DNA of 64,000 nucleotides from Megalobrama amblycephala (taxonomy: Eukaryota; Chordata; Actinopteri; Cypriniformes; Xenocyprididae). The stretch covers positions 21,521,414 through 21,585,413 of the forward strand of contig NC_063052.1 in the NCBI RefSeq assembly GCF_018812025.1. Reading direction: 5' to 3'. The notes under the pieces were generated by a model, which was not told where the DNA came from, searched no databases, and saw only the letters and a program-made list of their open reading frames with translations. The position numbers were made by a program, and so were the translations under genes. Of the stretch, positions 46,500 to 57,322 are shown one piece after another (the first letter of the stretch is position 1; every line of letters begins with the position of its first letter).

Positions 46500-48560
46500 T
46501 ATATTTTGCCTTTTAAGTGTGACCTTCAGATTCCCCTCTAGTGCGTCTTTCCTCTGAACACGTCGTGCGTCGTGACTGACGTTACCACAGGCGCACCATT
46601 AGCATGAGTGACTGTTTGACTGTGACTTTAAACTCTTCTACTCCACGTTACCTGAAACGGCACCACAGATTTCCAGACAGCAGTGATATCAGCTTCAGAC
46701 CACTTTGACGCAGCTGTCGGGGACGGTACCTATTGGCTGACTTTGTGCCCTGACCACTCGGAGCGACCAATCCAACGCCAGCCTAGGTTCACGACCCCTA
46801 TACATTTCTCCCGAGGCTTTGACGTGGATCTGTTCCATGAAACCATTTTACGGGCTAGCCTGCCATCTTGTGCTCATTATTGCCAAACGCTTTGGTGATG
46901 GATGTTGCCCCGGAGCAGCTCATGGTGTTTTTCTGCAGTGAAGATAATTGTATTTTACAGCGTGAGACAGAGTGAACATAAAGAGAATGGATATACATTG
47001 TTTATTTCCCAATTAGATATACAGTACTTTGATAGCATGTTGGCTGTATGATTCATTATATGATCGCTGTTGAGTGTTGGCATCATGTTTGTACTTGGTC
47101 CTTGGTGGTCTTATTGTACCTTTATATTTAATCATTTATCAGGTATATTCATTTAGACATTGGTTCAGCATTTTTATGTAACCTGAAAATAAACCATGAA
47201 ATCTGAGACGTTGTGCAGTGGCCTGAAAATCAAAGCAAACCTGTGGATAACTTAGGACATTATTATATAATCCGCAACACATTTTCTCCCAACCATATGT
47301 TCCTGTCTTTTGTTCTACTCAGTGCCTCAAACCATGAAACCAAACAGTTATGATTAAGTTATAGGCAAAGCACAGGCTCTCTACAAACAGTCCCCTGGAT
47401 CTGAGTAGGCAAAGAGAAGCAGTCCCGCTCCTTTCTGCTGGTGCTTTGAGACATCAGATATGGAACATCAACTTTCACCATCTGGTATGCAGTGGATTCA
47501 TTTAACAGCCACACCAGAAATCTGTTTCACAACAATGCAAACGAACTGATGAGTTTGAGCATTGAAATCAGCAGGTGGTCTCTTCAATGTTCTGCTTCAG
47601 ACAAACACATGCCGGGTGCCAAATAGCCTTTTTTCTTTCTACAGCATAGATTCATTTTGAAAGCCCCTCACCATTATCAAGCATGAACTGGTTTGAATAT
47701 TTGCCTATATTTTGTGGAAAGCACTTGTCCTTACCAAATGTCTTGTTTTAATGTACAAGACAGAGAAAATCTACAATTTCACATGGTGTTTGGATAAAAT
47801 GGAACATAAAATGCAGAAGAAAACATTAAAAGTGAGATGAGGAACACCACTTTCACAAAGCATGTTCTTCTTTCCCAGGCCCTGAAGGAGGTTTTTGATA
47901 ATGGGGAATCTCGCCATGCATAATGGGGAACTTCAGCACCCATCAGGAACTATTTTCACTTTATACACCTCCTAAATAAGTTTCTAGTGCTCTAGTGCAC
48001 TGTGATGTGCTTAATGGAGGATGGTCATTCTCGGAAAACAGTTTAATTTGACTTGCTGTCATGACAGGATACAAATTTAGGTGCATTATTTGATAAAATA
48101 TCAGCCAATTTGTATTCCCCCATTCATCTCGATACATTTTAATTTGTAATGTAGTGCCTTATTTAATAAATACAATCAAAGTCAATTTTTTTTTTCAGAA
48201 AGCTTTATGCATTTCATTTTCCTCTCACTATCTGTTCAACCCTGATATGCTGCAATATTTGCTTCTGTTAAAAATATTGATTTGATCACATTCAAGGCTG
48301 TGACATTATAAAAACACTGACAGCATCATTCATACGGAGGTAAATGTATTCTTTAATAATATCCCGCCATTTCCAAACATTCATTTTGCCATTAATTTTA
48401 ATAATCTGGTGAGATTTTTGAATACACAAGGAGTCTGACAACAAAGTAACTGACCTGCAAAGCTACCTGAAAAAAGGATGCACAAGTGTACTTGGACAAA
48501 AGCGGTTTTAAACACAAAGGGTGATCACACCAAATATTGATTTGATTTCGTTAATGGAAG
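46500..48560. other. Gene-poor stretch with one GC-richer block
   Basis: Between 46530 and 46910 the sequence is GC-richer and contains a 71-codon open frame at 46683-46898 with no recognised domain. A CCAAT motif (GACCAATCC) lies near 46766. A possible acceptor (GTTACCACAG, about 46590) has no convincing donor after it. From 46920 on, the DNA is ordinary AT-rich spacer. Confidence 0.3.
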
Positions 48561-49089
48561 TTAAAGGTGCTAAAGAGGATCTTTTCGTCGACTGAGAAAC
48601 CAAAGACATTTACTGAGTTTTTGAAATGAGTGCATGCGTAAGAATTTCGAGGGAACGCCTCCCAAAACTCATGCACGAGTATTGGAACACACGAGTGTTT
48701 ACCACCGGCATTCGCTGTGCCGTGTTAGTGGATTCATTATGTCGGACACACCGCATGTAACTCATAATCTGCAGTTGTTATTCCTGTCTCCTGACAAAAA
48801 CATTGCATGCGGCGCCTGTGGAGTGTGGAAAGTTACTGGAGCGCGCAGCCGCACACGTCTCTCACAAGGAACGTCATGGCAGTGATTGACAAGCCAAAGG
48901 GCCAATCGTTTACGTGATGATCGCGTAAACGATTGGCTGATGTTTTTAAGGCCCTACCTTGTACACAGATGATTATATTATTATTCCTTTCAGTGCACCT
49001 AATAAATAGTCTTTTATCAGTTAGTAAAGACAGTTTCAAGTAATATTGCAAAAATGTATAAAACAAAACATCCTCTTTAGCACCTTTAA
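48561..49089. mobile_element. TTAA-bordered DNA transposon with GCTAAAGAGGAT termini
   Basis: TTAAAGGTGCTAAAGAGGAT and ATCCTCTTTAGCACCTTTAA are exact inverses with TTAA on both borders. The centre contains the inverted pair CGTTTACGTGATGATCGCG / CGCGTAAACG (48908-48930). No transposase is present. Confidence 0.85.
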
Positions 49090-49149
49090 TTGATAAATAA
49101 AATCTATTTATGACAGTATTTTTGAAAGCATCCTCACTTTACGGCATTT

Positions 49150-49504
49150 TTACACAAGTGCCTAAAATTCTTCACAGTACTGTATCTTTGCAGGAAGGTT
49201 TCTTCAAGCGTCTTGGAGACACAGCCACAGTTCTTCTAGATTTAGTCTGTCTCAGTTTCATCTGTTTCTTCTTGTAATCACAAACGGATTCAATGATGGT
49301 GAGATCAGATCTCCGTGTGGAGCACCGGCTGTTGTCAGACTCCTTGTGTATTCAAAAGTCTTACTGGATTACAATTAATGGCAAAATGAATGTTTGGAAA
49401 TGTGAACTGATATTTACTGATACAGCAAAAGATATAAATATCTGGCTTAAAATCATTTTTGGGGGGGTTAAAATACTGACATGCCTAAGACTTTTGCACA
49501 GTTC

Positions 49505-49515
<11 letters not shown>
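49150..49515. repeat. Pair of related ~27-bp direct repeats flanking 0.3 kb
   Basis: TGCCTAAAATTCTTCACAGT (about 49160) and TGCCTAAGACTTTTGCACAG (about 49482) are similar and in the same orientation. This may be part of a known interspersed repeat whose other end is lost, or two nested ends of it. Confidence 0.35.

Positions 49516-49578
<63 letters not shown>
49505..49578. repeat. (TG)n(TA)n compound microsatellite
   Basis: A TG run of about 8 units passes directly into about 29 TA units. Frames over it are artefacts. Confidence 0.95.
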
Positions 49579-49581
<3 letters not shown>

Positions 49582-49599
49582 AACTACACATATGATGAT

Positions 49600-50880
49600 A
49601 AGTTCACTTCAAGAAAACCTATACTTGCAGTAGGGTGAAGTCAGCTAAAAATGGGCCACGTTTTGGTAAATGACTTATAATACCATCAAATAAGCTATGC
49701 ATGAGATCTAATGATATTTTTATAAATTAGCACGGGTCTCTTAAATATATATATTTTTTTAAATGTGAAAAAGTATAATTGTTTTAAAAGTGAGTTAGAG
49801 TATCGGCAGGTCCCTTCTTGAGCCATGGCACAACATTCAGGTAAAATGGGCCAATATAAAGAGAGACCAACACAATTTCGGCTGAAATCAATTTATTTTA
49901 AACAGTAAATCGACACTATTGTCTTTAGTGTGCCATAGCAACAACACCATACATTTATTTTATTAAATAGAAAGTTGAACGAATATTTCATTAAAAACTA
50001 TTATTAAAGTAGTATAATTTACTGGGAGTATTCTTTGAAGTGTCATAAACAATAATGGGTTAGAAGTAGGCTATATAACTAAATTAACAGTCTACATTTA
50101 AGTTAACTTTAAGTTAACAAAGAGTGTACTTTTATAAACTACTAGAGCATTGATATCAGTATAAATACTGCATGAAGTTGCTGGAAAATATACTTCAACT
50201 TTACTTAAGCTTACTTACTTTGAAAGGGAATTTCTTCTACCCTATAAAGCTGACGTGTTATACTATATACCCCATAAACCTGAACATTTATATGATAGTA
50301 TGTAAGACATGCTGGAGTAGCTATACCTCAAAAAACCATAACAAAACAGGAAACACAACTACCAGCCAGGTAGAATATTTAGTTCAAAGATTAATAGGCT
50401 ACATAAGTCAGATATACTTACCTTTCTGTATACTTGTCAATATATGTATTTTTGATAAACCTGACCGTGTCTTTATACTTTATTCTTTAGTTTTATTATT
50501 AAGTCTTGTTGTGCACTGAAAGCTTCAGCACACTTTACTTACTACACTTCAGTAAAAGAAGATTGACAGTAGGCTATACTCTCTTGTTTTTAGTTTAAAA
50601 TAAGCATAGACCTACTAACTTGATTAGACTGTATATTTTACACGTTTTTATTTTTTAGACATTTGCGAACCCTCACAAAAAGAACTTTATTCAAGTGTGT
50701 AAAAGTATTTTTTTTATGCTTTTATTTATGATTTTATGCTTTTAGAGATTTTCTTATTGTGGTAAATCTCTATTTATATGAACATTTTTACCATAAAAGT
50801 TAGTGATTAAGCAATGTATATAGGCATATTATTTCTATGATTATTTTACCCCTTGCAATGTTTAGGATGTTTTGTTCTTT
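49600..50880. other. AT-rich spacer upstream of the AT-hook gene
   Basis: Two AAAATGGGCCA motifs (49649, 49844) hint at a decayed repeat. The 115-codon frame at 50172-50519 has no recognised features. Confidence 0.3.
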
Positions 50881-51400
50881 TCTCTTTCACCCAGAACCCT
50901 CTCCCCGAAATCCCGCCCCCAAGATATACCAGCAAACCGGATGTTAGCAAAGCGAAACGCGGCAAATGATTGAAAAGAAAAACGCGTTTCTGATTGGCTA
51001 AAAAGGGCGGGCAATCCTTTTTGTGTGTGTGTGTGTGCGCGTGTGCGCACAGAGGCAGATGTGAAACATCAAGCTGTATTTATCAGACAATAGCTGCATT
51101 TTATGTTATTTAACAAATGTCTTTTTTAAAAAGTAAAGATAGGTCTTTAAAAAAAATTAAACAAAACAAACAAAAAAAACGCTCTTTAAATACATTTTAA
51201 ATATTGTCTTCAAATTCATTTTTACACTTTTGCATGTTCGTTCTCAGCAGCTTATAAGAGGAGTTATTGTACTCGAGTTCTTTAGCTATACAGTAATATA
51301 GCTAACATGATTTGGATCTGTCACATTACATTAACACACACATAACTTGTTTATTTATTTTACTCGTACGTTCATTCCTCGCGCTTGCACACTCCAACAC
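50880..51400 (+). promoter_or_regulatory. Candidate upstream promoter region of the AT-hook gene
   Basis: A GC box (CCCGCCCCC, 50911-50919), an inverse CCAAT box (GATTGGCT, about 50992) and GGGCGGGC (51005-51012) lie within 100 bp, about 0.4-0.6 kb before the noncoding exon. CpGs are frequent here compared with the neighbouring 2 kb. No TATA box was found near 51370, which fits a CpG-type promoter. The exact transcription start is unknown. Confidence 0.4.
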
Positions 51401-51577
51401 AGTAGGCGGCGCTGTGCCGTGAACCGTCAGCGCCGAGCGAGAGACGAGGAAGAAGTGGCATTGCCTTTCAAATAATCACAGTCGCCCGCCCACTGTCCGA
51501 TGCTGTTTGCATCGAAAATATTGTCGAATGCATGAAAAAGATCATCTCTGCTGTTGTGAAATCCCTTTACGAGTAAG
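51400..51577 (+). other. Noncoding exon 1 of the AT-hook gene (predicted)
   Basis: The CpG-rich stretch around AGGCGGCGCTGTG and CAGCGCCGAGCGAGAG has no ATG-initiated frame that continues into exon 2. Two overlapping donors are possible: GTAAGG after 51572, or GTGCGT after 51577. It pairs with the clear acceptor at 52961-52962. The 5' limit is a guess. Confidence 0.45.
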
Positions 51578-52962
51578 GTGCGTTGTGTTTCGAATATTTG
51601 CCGCTTTTTAATATCGAAAGAATGAAAGCCGTCTCTTTTTCCATTGAAAAGTTGTCTTAGTCGGGTTAGCAGGCAGCTAACAAAAATCGCCAGTGCCTCA
51701 CATTTTACCTGGAACTACAAAAGCTCGCGGGCTTCACTGTACATGATGGCAGCCAGTCTACAGCATCCGCTCTTTTATGCGTGTCATACTGCATGAAATC
51801 GTGTGTATTTTGAAATTATTCTCTCAAATTTTGCGTTATTGTTCCATAAAAATTTAAACATAAGTAGAATATTATCGTCAATTTTTTTGTACTGTGTAAG
51901 ATCTCGCGGTATAAAACGATGCATTTTTTTCATGCTGATAAAGATGTCCATTTGCATCCGTTAAGCATGCATGAAGTACGCTAGCAACGTGCTCGAACTT
52001 CTGTAGCTGATGGTCCTCTGTTGTAAATACTGAGATGGGTTTTTCTATTGTCTAGTGTCTTCAAACAGCGCGACAATCGATTCGTTTTAAAATAAACTGC
52101 TCCCAAAATTATATTTAAAAAAAACACCAATGCACCTTATACCCCTTCCATTCTTAAAAATGGTTTTCAGTGAGTGCATTTTTATATTTAAATATTTGTG
52201 CATATTTAATATTAATGTAGACATTTTGTTCTGTTATTTTTAGCTACAGAACTCCATTTAATGCAGTTGAGAAACTTAATTTACTTCCGTGTTTTTTTTT
52301 GTTTTTTTTTTGTTTGTTTTTTACTATGGATACTATAAATGGATTAAAACTATAATATAAATACCCTAATAGTTTTAACATGGTTATATCTGTTATGAAT
52401 AAAAAATCAATAAAGCTGTACAATGCTTCATTTTTTTAAATTTTTTTTTTATCATCAAACACTACAGCCGTGTCCAAATAATCTTATATAAAATAATATA
52501 TTGTAAATCTTTTTTTTTTTTTTTTTTTTTTTTACCTGGACTGTAAATACTAATAATGTTTCATTTTAATTTATTTGTGGTTTCAAGTGTGCTTTTTTTC
52601 TGGTATAATCTGTATAATTTTCATTTGTCTAGGTCTGCAGAAGTGAACTTATTTCCCTTCTAAAATAAAGTAAAAAAAAAAAAAAAAAAAGATAATTGAG
52701 GTTTGGTAACTCAATTTATTCTCCAAAAAAAAAAAAAAGAGTAACTTGTTTCCCCCCCATGAAAATACAGGGTATGCAAACTATTTTCCTTTATGTTGTC
52801 ATACGTTTGTGTAAAAATTGTTTTTATGGAAATAATCAATTCTGGATTTGGCGGGAAAACAATGTGTGATTACTGAAAGTTATCTATTCAAGTACTTGAT
52901 TCAAATAATGTTTTGTATCTTTATATAAACCTTTTTTTCCTCTCTCGTCGTGTTGTTTTCAG
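51578..52962 (+). other. Intron 1 of the AT-hook gene (predicted)
   Basis: AT-rich sequence with long poly-T and poly-A tracts (52510-52533, 52672-52690, 52726-52738). It ends in the strong acceptor TCGTGTTGTTTTCAG. No repeats with termini or internal frames were recognised. Confidence 0.45.
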
Positions 52963-53031
52963 AGTCTCCGCACCAAATAGACAAGCGTGGCACTGATACG
53001 CCTGAAGTTTGGAGCGAGAAGCAGCAACGTG

Positions 53032-54207
53032 ATGGAGGTTGAGAATAAAGAAGGATCCGAGAGCCCTCTGCCCAACGGCAGCACCCATCCACCCAAACGT
53101 GGAAGAGGCAGACCACGAGGGTCGCTCAATAAGAAGTTCACTGCTGAGAAAGCACCGACACATAACGCCAGGCCATCGAAAAAGGTGGACTTCTTTTCTC
53201 CTGACATAGTCATAAAAACCAAGGTGAAGAAACGTGGTCGACCAAAGAAGATAAAAATGCCCGGTAGGCCGAGAAAGATCCCGCTTACGCCTGAGGAAGA
53301 ATCAGAGAGACTTCACAGGTTGAGTTTACAACGCAAACGGAAACTGTCAAAGCCCCTAGGAAGACCCCGCATTCATCCCATCGCCGAAGGCCCCGCGGTA
53401 AAAAGGGGAAGAGGAAGACCTCGCAAATCTGGAGTCTCTGGAGGCCATAAACAAGGTAGTGGCGATATCAGCCTCGATGTCGCTAATGGCTCTCCACGAA
53501 AGAGAGGGCGGCCGGCGGGCTCGATGAAGAGAAAGAGGGGTCGCCCCGCAGGTTCTACCAAGGTTTCGATTGCCAAGTCCTCAGATGGGACCCCAAAAAG
53601 AAGAGGCCGCCCTCCAGGCTCGGGCAACAAGGTGAAGAAGATTCCGCGGGCTGACGGATCTCCTCGAAAGAGAGGCCGACCCCCAGGCTCAGGCTCTGGC
53701 GCCAAACTGAAGGTCATTCGACGAAACGCAGATGGAACTCCTCGAAAGAGGGGCCGACCTCCGGGTACCGGCAAGAAAGTCAAGCTCGTCGAAAAGAAAG
53801 TCGGAGATTCTCCCCGCAAGAGAGGCCGACCGCCAGGTTCAGGCAAAATCAAGGCTCGTACCTCGGAAGGTGGAGCTGTAGGAGGGTCGAACGCCGATGG
53901 CGCTCCGCGTCGTAAGAGAGGTCGTCCAAGCAAAGTCACACTGGCTGTCGTGCTCGAAAAACTCCCCTCGGCGTCGGGGTGCGAGGAGGAAGAAGAGGAT
54001 ACCGACGCGCCCTCTCCCAAACAATCCCGCACCTCTGACGACTCGTCGCAAAATCAAAACGACGAAGAAGAGGAGACCAGGGCGAGCGAGAACGACGCAG
54101 ACCCAGAAGACGAAGAGGAAGACGAGGTCGATGACGCCATCGATTGTTCAAAAGTGAACAACACAAGTGAGAACGAAATGGTGGGCAAATTCAAAAAAAA
54201 GAAATAA
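53032..54207 (+). CDS. Multi-AT-hook chromatin protein, 391 aa, single coding exon (D1-like)
   Basis: The ATG at 53032 has a purine at -3 and G at +4. It is the first ATG after the acceptor at 52962, so the upstream GTG-initiated extension is excluded. The protein carries twelve GRP cores, at residues 26-28, 69-71, 78-80, 110-112, 128-130, 159-161, 170-172, 192-194, 215-217, 241-243, 265-267 and 297-299. Most have the canonical K/R-R-G-R-P context of AT-hooks, which bind the minor groove of AT-rich DNA. From residue 154 the hooks recur every 11-32 residues as a module of the form (S/T)P(R/K)(K/R)RGRPPG. Residues 318-371 form a strongly acidic region, and the C-terminus ends in FKKKK. The layout (hook array plus acidic tail) resembles HMGA proteins and insect D1. 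A nuclear, chromatin-architectural role is inferred. Teleost relatives are sometimes labelled chromosomal protein D1-like. It is not one of the three-hook HMGA1/2 proteins. Confidence 0.9.
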   Translation: MEVENKEGSESPLPNGSTHPPKRGRGRPRGSLNKKFTAEKAPTHNARPSKKVDFFSPDIVIKTKVKKRGRPKKIKMPGRPRKIPLTPEEESERLHRLSLQRKRKLSKPLGRPRIHPIAEGPAVKRGRGRPRKSGVSGGHKQGSGDISLDVANGSPRKRGRPAGSMKRKRGRPAGSTKVSIAKSSDGTPKRRGRPPGSGNKVKKIPRADGSPRKRGRPPGSGSGAKLKVIRRNADGTPRKRGRPPGTGKKVKLVEKKVGDSPRKRGRPPGSGKIKARTSEGGAVGGSNADGAPRRKRGRPSKVTLAVVLEKLPSASGCEEEEEDTDAPSPKQSRTSDDSSQNQNDEEEETRASENDADPEDEEEDEVDDAIDCSKVNNTSENEMVGKFKKKK

Positions 54208-55345
54208 AAAGATAGGGGGCTTCATTGAAAATTGGTGGGTATATTTTTCGAAGGGTTTTAATAGGCTATGTCAATTAATTTTTTTTTTTTTTTTTTTTAT
54301 CTGATAAGTGTGCTTTTGGTGTTGCCTGCCATGTCAGACTGTATTGTTTTTCTCTCTCTTATTTTTAAGCTCATTATTAACCGAAATGTTTGCTCACAAT
54401 CTGATTGAGCACAATTGATTAATTTTATTATTTTATTTGTATTTCTTTTTGCATGTAAAAAAAAAAAAAAATTGTCTGCATAATTTTAAGCATGCAAAAA
54501 TCGAAGGACAAGTACGTAGCCTGTTAACATCACGGGATCCAAAACGATGATGTTGCACAATTAACGGTTCCATTGAAAACGTTACCATGCTAAGCACACC
54601 TTATTTGTTACCAATGGCTTGTGCCAATAATTTCAAAGCAACTACCAAACCAGACTGTTTCAGATAGTATCTTCATACCTGTACAGTAGTCCATGTGCAC
54701 AGGCTTTAAAAAAAAAAAAAGGCTAATTTTTAAATTCAAATCGCCCAGACGGTTTTATTCGAGGATGATGGTTAAGTGCGTCTTTGCTGTAGTTTTATTT
54801 CTTTTATCACGGTCCATTCGTTCATACTTCAAATCAACCCCGCCGACTTCAGTGTTTTATAGTGAAACAGTCTTATTTTAAACTTTTTTTTTATCATCTG
54901 AGTTGCCTGATAGTTTGGTCATTTATAGGTGTTGAGTGCTTAGTTTAATTGCACCCCCTCATTTTTGCTAAAATATTGTGATTGCTTCTTTTTTAAAACA
55001 TGCCTTTGTTTTTCAAAATGTGAATACATTCATATTCCGCTTTGACAATAGGCTTATGGGTCCTGATTTTATTTTCATATCATGTATGGCTTTTTATATA
55101 CAATTCTTGTTGCTCTGTCTTTTTGAACTTTTTCCTCATTTAACCAGTTTTTCCCCCCCCTTGATTTGCTTAGTTTGTGTAAAACCGTAGACTTCTCTTG
55201 TTATAAGCTGTAGATCTTGTCTTGATTAATTTTCATGTATGATTTAGTTTTAATCTGTATGTACCAGTAGATGCTGATTGTTTTAGCTGAAATCTTGCAT
55301 CTAGAAATGTTCTTTCATGTTAATAAAACTGTTACTGTTGAGACA
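54208..55345 (+). other. 3' UTR of the AT-hook gene
   Basis: AT-rich sequence after the TAA stop runs to a canonical AATAAA at 55322-55327, suggesting cleavage around 55340-55350. Several poly-T and poly-A runs occur. The short frames inside have no features. Confidence 0.65.
55322..55327 (+). terminator. Poly(A) signal of the AT-hook gene
   Basis: AATAAA, 1.1 kb after the stop codon and followed by GT-rich sequence (CTGTTACTGTTG). It is the best-placed signal before the convergent neighbour. Confidence 0.6.
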
Positions 55346-55619
55346 TGATGGTTCAATAGACATTATGTGCATTTCATGTACACGCTTTCTAATTAGGTTA
55401 CTCATCTGTGCTGTAGTATGAGACATTTCTGTATCGCCGCTTTGTATGAATCATTTCACTTTGTGATTTGGATGAGCATTGTTGCTGATTAATAACCAAT
55501 TAAATCATACCATATTCACCATGCCTTGTTGCGACATTCATTTATGTCTTGCGTGTGAGCTGTTCCCGACACTCGTTTCAAAACTTTCACCCAAATAAAA
55601 ACTCCAGAGGGGGAGGAGC

Positions 55620-57305
55620 GAGTAACAGCATCAGCACTTTATTAGAATCAGCACATGGTGGGCAAGCAGACATGCTTTAAAATGAACCACGAGTAAGCAG
55701 CTTGGCTCCAAATGATCAGGGACAGGATCTGTTATTTTATGCATCTCTGAAGCACATACTTACAAATGAATAGTTTGCATAAAACACAATGTATTCAGGA
55801 GTGCGCTTTTTTTTATTATTTTTTTATTTAAGGGAATGACATTCACTTCCCTGCATTAGGTTTGCAATTTGGGTTAATGCTTAATGTAGGGGATGTTATT
55901 CACACAGATGGTACACATCAACAAGAGCAAGTATTCTTAGATTTAGGTGCTGGACAATATGTCCTTAATACCCAAAAAATGTCCTCTCAATCATACAATC
56001 ATTATTACGAAGGTGGTTAAAGTGCCCATGTATATTTAACACAAACACATGCAGAGGTACGTCCCTGAACATTGTCGTCTCCAGTGCTGATTACGTATCC
56101 GCTCCCACACTGAATCCCAAATATTTACAAATACATTAAATTAGTCACATTATCAGTTATCTTTCAGTTTGCATATCAGTAGTTGTTCATTCAACCTAAA
56201 ACATCATGGTGCCAGTAAAGTCAGAAGTTTGCCATTCATTTTATTTTTCTTTTAACGGTCACATATTTTGTTAAGATGTGGAATTCTATTTGTGACCACA
56301 CATTTGTGTCGCAATAATCTCAAATATAAAAATATTAAAAAATAATAATAAAAAAAAAACAAATTTGTCACATTATTTTATATTGTGGTCACAAGCTAAA
56401 ATCTTAAATCCCCATATATATATAATACCATTGATATTACGTTTTTCTTTTCCCATCTCTATTTGTTCTTCCAAACTCCATTGATTTTCTGGCTGACATG
56501 AACAAAGCATCGATTTATGATCAGATATTCTCCTTAAGTCGACTGCCGACTCTAAGTGCAAAGTAAAACGTCTTGCATTGTACTTTTAAAATCTTTAAAT
56601 TAATTATAAAATTGCACCATCCAAGAAACGTTTAACATTATGATATGGAAGGAAATATACTAGATCAATAGTCACTTTAAGACATTTAATACACATGGTA
56701 ACTGCTCTATTCAAAATCATCCAGGTTTTTAAAGGTCCATGTTTGGAAATGAAAACAAGTTGCTGTTAGGAATCTATTTGGAGGAGGGCTAAAAAAAATC
56801 AATTATACTTTACTTTCTGCAATTTCTCATTGCAGTTGCACTTTGTTAATACCGTAATAACAGTTGTTTCTGGGTAAACTAGTACACTTTTGTTTCTGTG
56901 CATAAATGCATGACTTGATCCTAAAGTCAAACTGATCTTTGCATTTCATTCTCCCTCTTTAGTTATTCATGGGTTCATTTGGACAACGCTAGAAATCTAT
57001 ATTATTGCATCACCCATTGTTTTTGCCCTGAAAAGGACCAACACATTCTCCAATCGAAAACCGTACGTCGATCGTCCTAACCGAAGGAGTTTTTGAGTAA
57101 GCTCGGGCACTGTTGCGAAGCACTCAAGAGAGGTACAAAGAAATGCAGTGACAGACAAAGGGAGGGAGAGGCACTGCGTCAATGACTGCACACACACACG
57201 CACGCACACACACGGTGGATTCAATGAAGCATTGGTGGGGAGAAAAGGAGGGGTGGAGTTCACACAAAGCCAGGGTCTCCTGTCCTTGTGCGTCCCACGA
57301 GAGGC
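55620..57305 (-). other. 3' UTR of vamp1 (predicted)
   Basis: From the TGA at 57308-57306 the minus-strand transcript can run about 1.7 kb to the signal at 55643-55638. The sequence is AT-rich without coding frames of note and lacks splice pairs or transposon termini. A (TG)n-rich stretch lies near 57186-57212. Shorter forms using other signals are possible. Confidence 0.55.
55638..55643 (-). terminator. Poly(A) signal of vamp1
   Basis: TTTATT on the + strand reads AATAAA on the minus strand. It is the last such signal before the poly(A) site of the convergent AT-hook gene. Confidence 0.55.
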
Positions 57306-57322
57306 TCAGTAGTAGAAGTACA
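57306..57322 (-). CDS. vamp1: vamp1 exon 5: last residues and stop
   Basis: It is 17 coding bases after the acceptor TTTTTCGACAG. They complete the split Met codon and give MYFYY and TGA. Such very short last coding exons are known in this family. Confidence 0.85.

Noticed and set aside
49149..49515. LTR retrotransposon from the direct repeats
   Set aside because: The repeats are only about 27 bp, with no TG..CA ends, primer-binding site or polypurine tract.
53373..54032. 219-residue open frame on the minus strand across the AT-hook CDS
   Set aside because: It is the antisense shadow of the repeated CGN/CCN codons of the AT-hook protein. Its GRPLxRG repeats mirror the hook units, and it has no start context or splice support.
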